This document shows, piece by piece, positions 6,008-7,256 of a DNA stretch of 7,256 nt (positions are counted from its first letter, which is position 1; every line of letters begins with the position of its first letter). The stretch is from an uncultured Desulfarculaceae bacterium (GTDB lineage: Bacteria > Desulfobacterota > Desulfarculia > Desulfarculales > Desulfarculaceae), in contig CALERA010000073.1 of assembly GCA_937908275.1 (NCBI GenBank), positions 1 through 7,256 of the forward strand, written 5' to 3'. The notes beneath the pieces are model-generated. The model had not been told where the DNA came from and ran no database searches. It was given only the letters and a program-made list of their open reading frames with translations. The translations under genes were made by a program, and so were the position numbers.

Positions 6008-6349
6008 CTAGGGGGTGGTGTTGGTCTGGCCGGTCTGGCCCTGGCGCTGGTCCAGGATCACGCCCTTGAGCATCTCCATGCTCTTCTCTTCCTTCCAGCG
6101 CTCGCGCTGCTCGTGCTGGCGGTTTTTTTCCGGCACGTTCTGGCCCGCGCCGTAGGTCACCGCGTCGTCGGTCTCGCGCACCGGCCCGCCGCCCGCGCCG
6201 CCACCCTGGCGCTCCTGCTCCAGCATGCGCTGGATGGTGGCGTCGCTCACCCCGGCCTGCTTGAGCTTGAGCACCTCCTCGGCGGTCAGGGCCGCCGCCG
6301 GGGCCGCCAGGCCAATCGCCAGGACCAAGGCCAGGATCATCCGCCACAT
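6008..6349 (-). CDS. Small secreted protein of unknown function
   Basis: The product is 113 residues. An N-terminal signal peptide (MWRMILALVLAIGLAAPAAA, cleavage near residue 20-21) sends it to the periplasm or outside; no lipobox cysteine is present. Right after it comes LTAEEVLKLKQAGVSDATI (21-39), a short helical motif (hydrophobic-EEV-x-L-x-x-AGVSD-x-x-I) common at the start of uncharacterised secreted proteins. A glycine-rich hinge (GGGAGGG) and a highly charged, probably disordered tail rich in E, K, R and Q follow. No enzyme motif is visible. GGAGG five bases upstream of the ATG at 6349-6347 supports this start; the frame is open much further upstream but there runs antisense to the phosphatidyltransferase. 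It is convergent with the 177-aa gene and divergent from the lipid gene. I found no clear promoter for it. Confidence 0.8.
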   Translation of the reverse strand: MWRMILALVLAIGLAAPAAALTAEEVLKLKQAGVSDATIQRMLEQERQGGGAGGGPVRETDDAVTYGAGQNVPEKNRQHEQRERWKEEKSMEMLKGVILDQRQGQTGQTNTTP

Positions 6350-6374
6350 ACGCGCCTCCCGCTCCCCGGCCCGG

Positions 6375-6403
6375 TTGACAGGCCGCGGACCCTTTTCTAG
6401 ACT
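6375..6403 (+). promoter_or_regulatory. Sigma-70 type promoter for the CDP-alcohol phosphatidyltransferase operon
   Basis: TTGACA (6375-6380, 6 of 6), a 17-nt spacer and TAGACT (6398-6403, 4 of 6) give near-ideal geometry. Transcription would start near 6410, about 40 nt before the GTG start at 6449. Confidence 0.7.
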
Positions 6404-6448
6404 GTCATCTAATCGCAACGTTCCCGTCAGGCACTGGAGCCCCCCGCC

Positions 6449-7093
6449 GTGACCGCGCAGATGTCCACCGCCAATATTATAACCCTGTCCCGCCTGCCCT
6501 TGCTCCTGCTGTTGGTGGGGCTTTTGTACCTGCAATGGGCCCCGGCCGCCCTGGCCGACCTGGTGCTGTTGGCGGTGCTCTACCTGATGGACTGGTTCGA
6601 CGGCTACTGGGCGCGGACCAAGAACCAGGTCACCGACCTGGGCAGCGTGCTGGACATCGCCATCGACCGGGTGGTGGAGAACGTGCTCTGGATCGTCTTC
6701 GCCCACCTGGGCAAGGTGCCGGTCTGGGTGCCGATCCTGTTCATCATCCGCTCCTTCGTGGTGGACGGCCTGCGCGGCTTCGCCCTGGCCCGGGGCTACA
6801 GCGCCTTTGGCATGATGCACTCGCCCTGGGGCCGCTTCCTGGTCTCGGGCCGCTTCATGCGCGGGCTCTACGGCCTGGCCAAGGGCCTGGCCTTTGGCGG
6901 CCTGACCCTGGAAATGGCCCTGGAGCTGGGCGGGGCCTGGCTGGGCCATCCGGGCTGGGTGCGGCCGGTCGCCACCTTCCTGGTCTATTTCTCGGTGCTG
7001 TTGTGCCTGGCCCGGGGGGTGCCGGTGCTGCTGGACATCCGCGCCATCCAGGGTCCGGCCCAGCCCACCCCGGACGGAGACGCCCCGCGATGA
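6449..7093 (+). CDS. CDP-alcohol phosphatidyltransferase family membrane protein
   Basis: The 214-residue protein carries the complete CDP-alcohol phosphatidyltransferase signature: D48, D51-G52-x2-A55-R56-x8-G65-x3-D69-x3-D73, whose aspartates bind metal and the CDP-lipid. Several hydrophobic segments (about 11-29, 34-48, 75-100, 143-160, 170-195) place it in the inner membrane. The family moves a phosphatidyl group from CDP-diacylglycerol to an alcohol, such as glycerol-3-phosphate, serine or inositol phosphate. It resembles PgsA in its N-terminal NIITLSRLP, but I do not see PgsA's usual GKxKT-like segment; the corresponding region reads SGRFMRGLYGLAKG. The acceptor therefore stays open. 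GGAG nine bases before the GTG at 6449 favours that start over the in-frame ATG at 6461, which has no ribosome site. Its stop overlaps the next gene as ATGA. Confidence 0.88.
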   Translation: MTAQMSTANIITLSRLPLLLLLVGLLYLQWAPAALADLVLLAVLYLMDWFDGYWARTKNQVTDLGSVLDIAIDRVVENVLWIVFAHLGKVPVWVPILFIIRSFVVDGLRGFALARGYSAFGMMHSPWGRFLVSGRFMRGLYGLAKGLAFGGLTLEMALELGGAWLGHPGWVRPVATFLVYFSVLLCLARGVPVLLDIRAIQGPAQPTPDGDAPR

Positions 7094-7256
7094 CCGCGCC
7101 GGCCGCGGCCTTTTTCGACGTGGACCGGACCCTGGTGGGGCCGGAGTCCATGGAAAAGCTCTTCGCCCGCTTCCTGATCCGCAAGGGCTTCCTGGGACCC
7201 GGGGACCTGGGGCGTTACCTGGCCGGCGACGTGGAGAGTGTGTTCGCCTATGGCCT
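7090..7256 (+). CDS. HAD-superfamily hydrolase, probably subfamily IB phosphatase (3' end outside window)
   Basis: The gene begins ATG at 7090, overlapping the stop of the phosphatidyltransferase (ATGA), and is open for 55 codons to the right edge. FFDVDRTLV at residues 8-16 is HAD motif I (DxDxT), with D10 the expected nucleophile and D12 the acid/base. What follows (SMEKLFARFLIRKGFL) is a helical cap start like that of SerB/PgpC-type IB phosphatases. Motifs II to IV lie outside the window, so activity cannot be confirmed. Translational coupling to a CDP-alcohol phosphatidyltransferase suggests removal of the terminal phosphate from its product, as PgpC does for phosphatidylglycerophosphate; that link is inferred. 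Confidence 0.85.
   Translation, partial: MTAPAAAFFDVDRTLVGPESMEKLFARFLIRKGFLGPGDLGRYLAGDVESVFAYG

Noticed and set aside
6350..6949. Long N-terminal extension of the small secreted protein to 313 residues
   Set aside because: The extension is antisense to the phosphatidyltransferase, is Q/H/G-rich shadow sequence, and would bury a good signal peptide that has its own ribosome site.

Overview
The window is about 7.3 kb of very GC-rich, gene-dense bacterial DNA with strong G/C third-position bias. That bias creates many long antisense reading frames with no biological meaning. Gene content (a P460-type cytochrome c, a YyaL-family thioredoxin-fold protein, SfsA, a PAS sensor, a possible sigma-28 promoter) and codon usage would fit a high-GC Desulfobacterota (deltaproteobacterial) genome. 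That placement is an inference; no rRNA or other marker is present. I see no transposase, integrase, phage gene, CRISPR array or RNA gene, so this looks like ordinary chromosome.

Left part, minus strand (1-4178). Reading leftward, a perfect TATAAT promoter drives a 60-residue zinc-ribbon protein. It is followed by a 124-nt spacer with two hairpins, a 683-residue YyaL/DUF255 protein, and sfsA, whose GTG start overlaps the yyaL stop (GTGA). After a 106-nt gap comes the N-terminal part of a membrane-anchored PAS-domain sensor that runs off the left edge.

Middle, plus strand (4309-6002). Divergent from the zinc-ribbon gene is a two-gene unit: a secreted P460-family c-type cytochrome and, 15 bp later, a four-helix membrane protein of DUF4079 type with b561-like histidines. 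These plausibly form a small periplasm-membrane redox pair. A 193-bp gap then carries an exact sigma-28 (FliA) -10 element ahead of an unrecognised 177-residue soluble protein, which ends in a strong intrinsic terminator.

Right part (6008-7256). A small secreted protein gene on the minus strand converges on that terminator. Divergent from it, a TTGACA-N17-TAGACT promoter drives a CDP-alcohol phosphatidyltransferase. This gene overlaps by ATGA the start of a HAD-family (IB-like) phosphatase that runs off the right edge. The last two look like a phospholipid synthase/phosphatase pair.

Nothing here is a clearly new system. The best leads are the cytochrome/membrane-protein pair, the FliA-like promoter on an unknown gene, the inverted repeat bracketing the TATAAT promoter, and the lipid synthase-phosphatase coupling.
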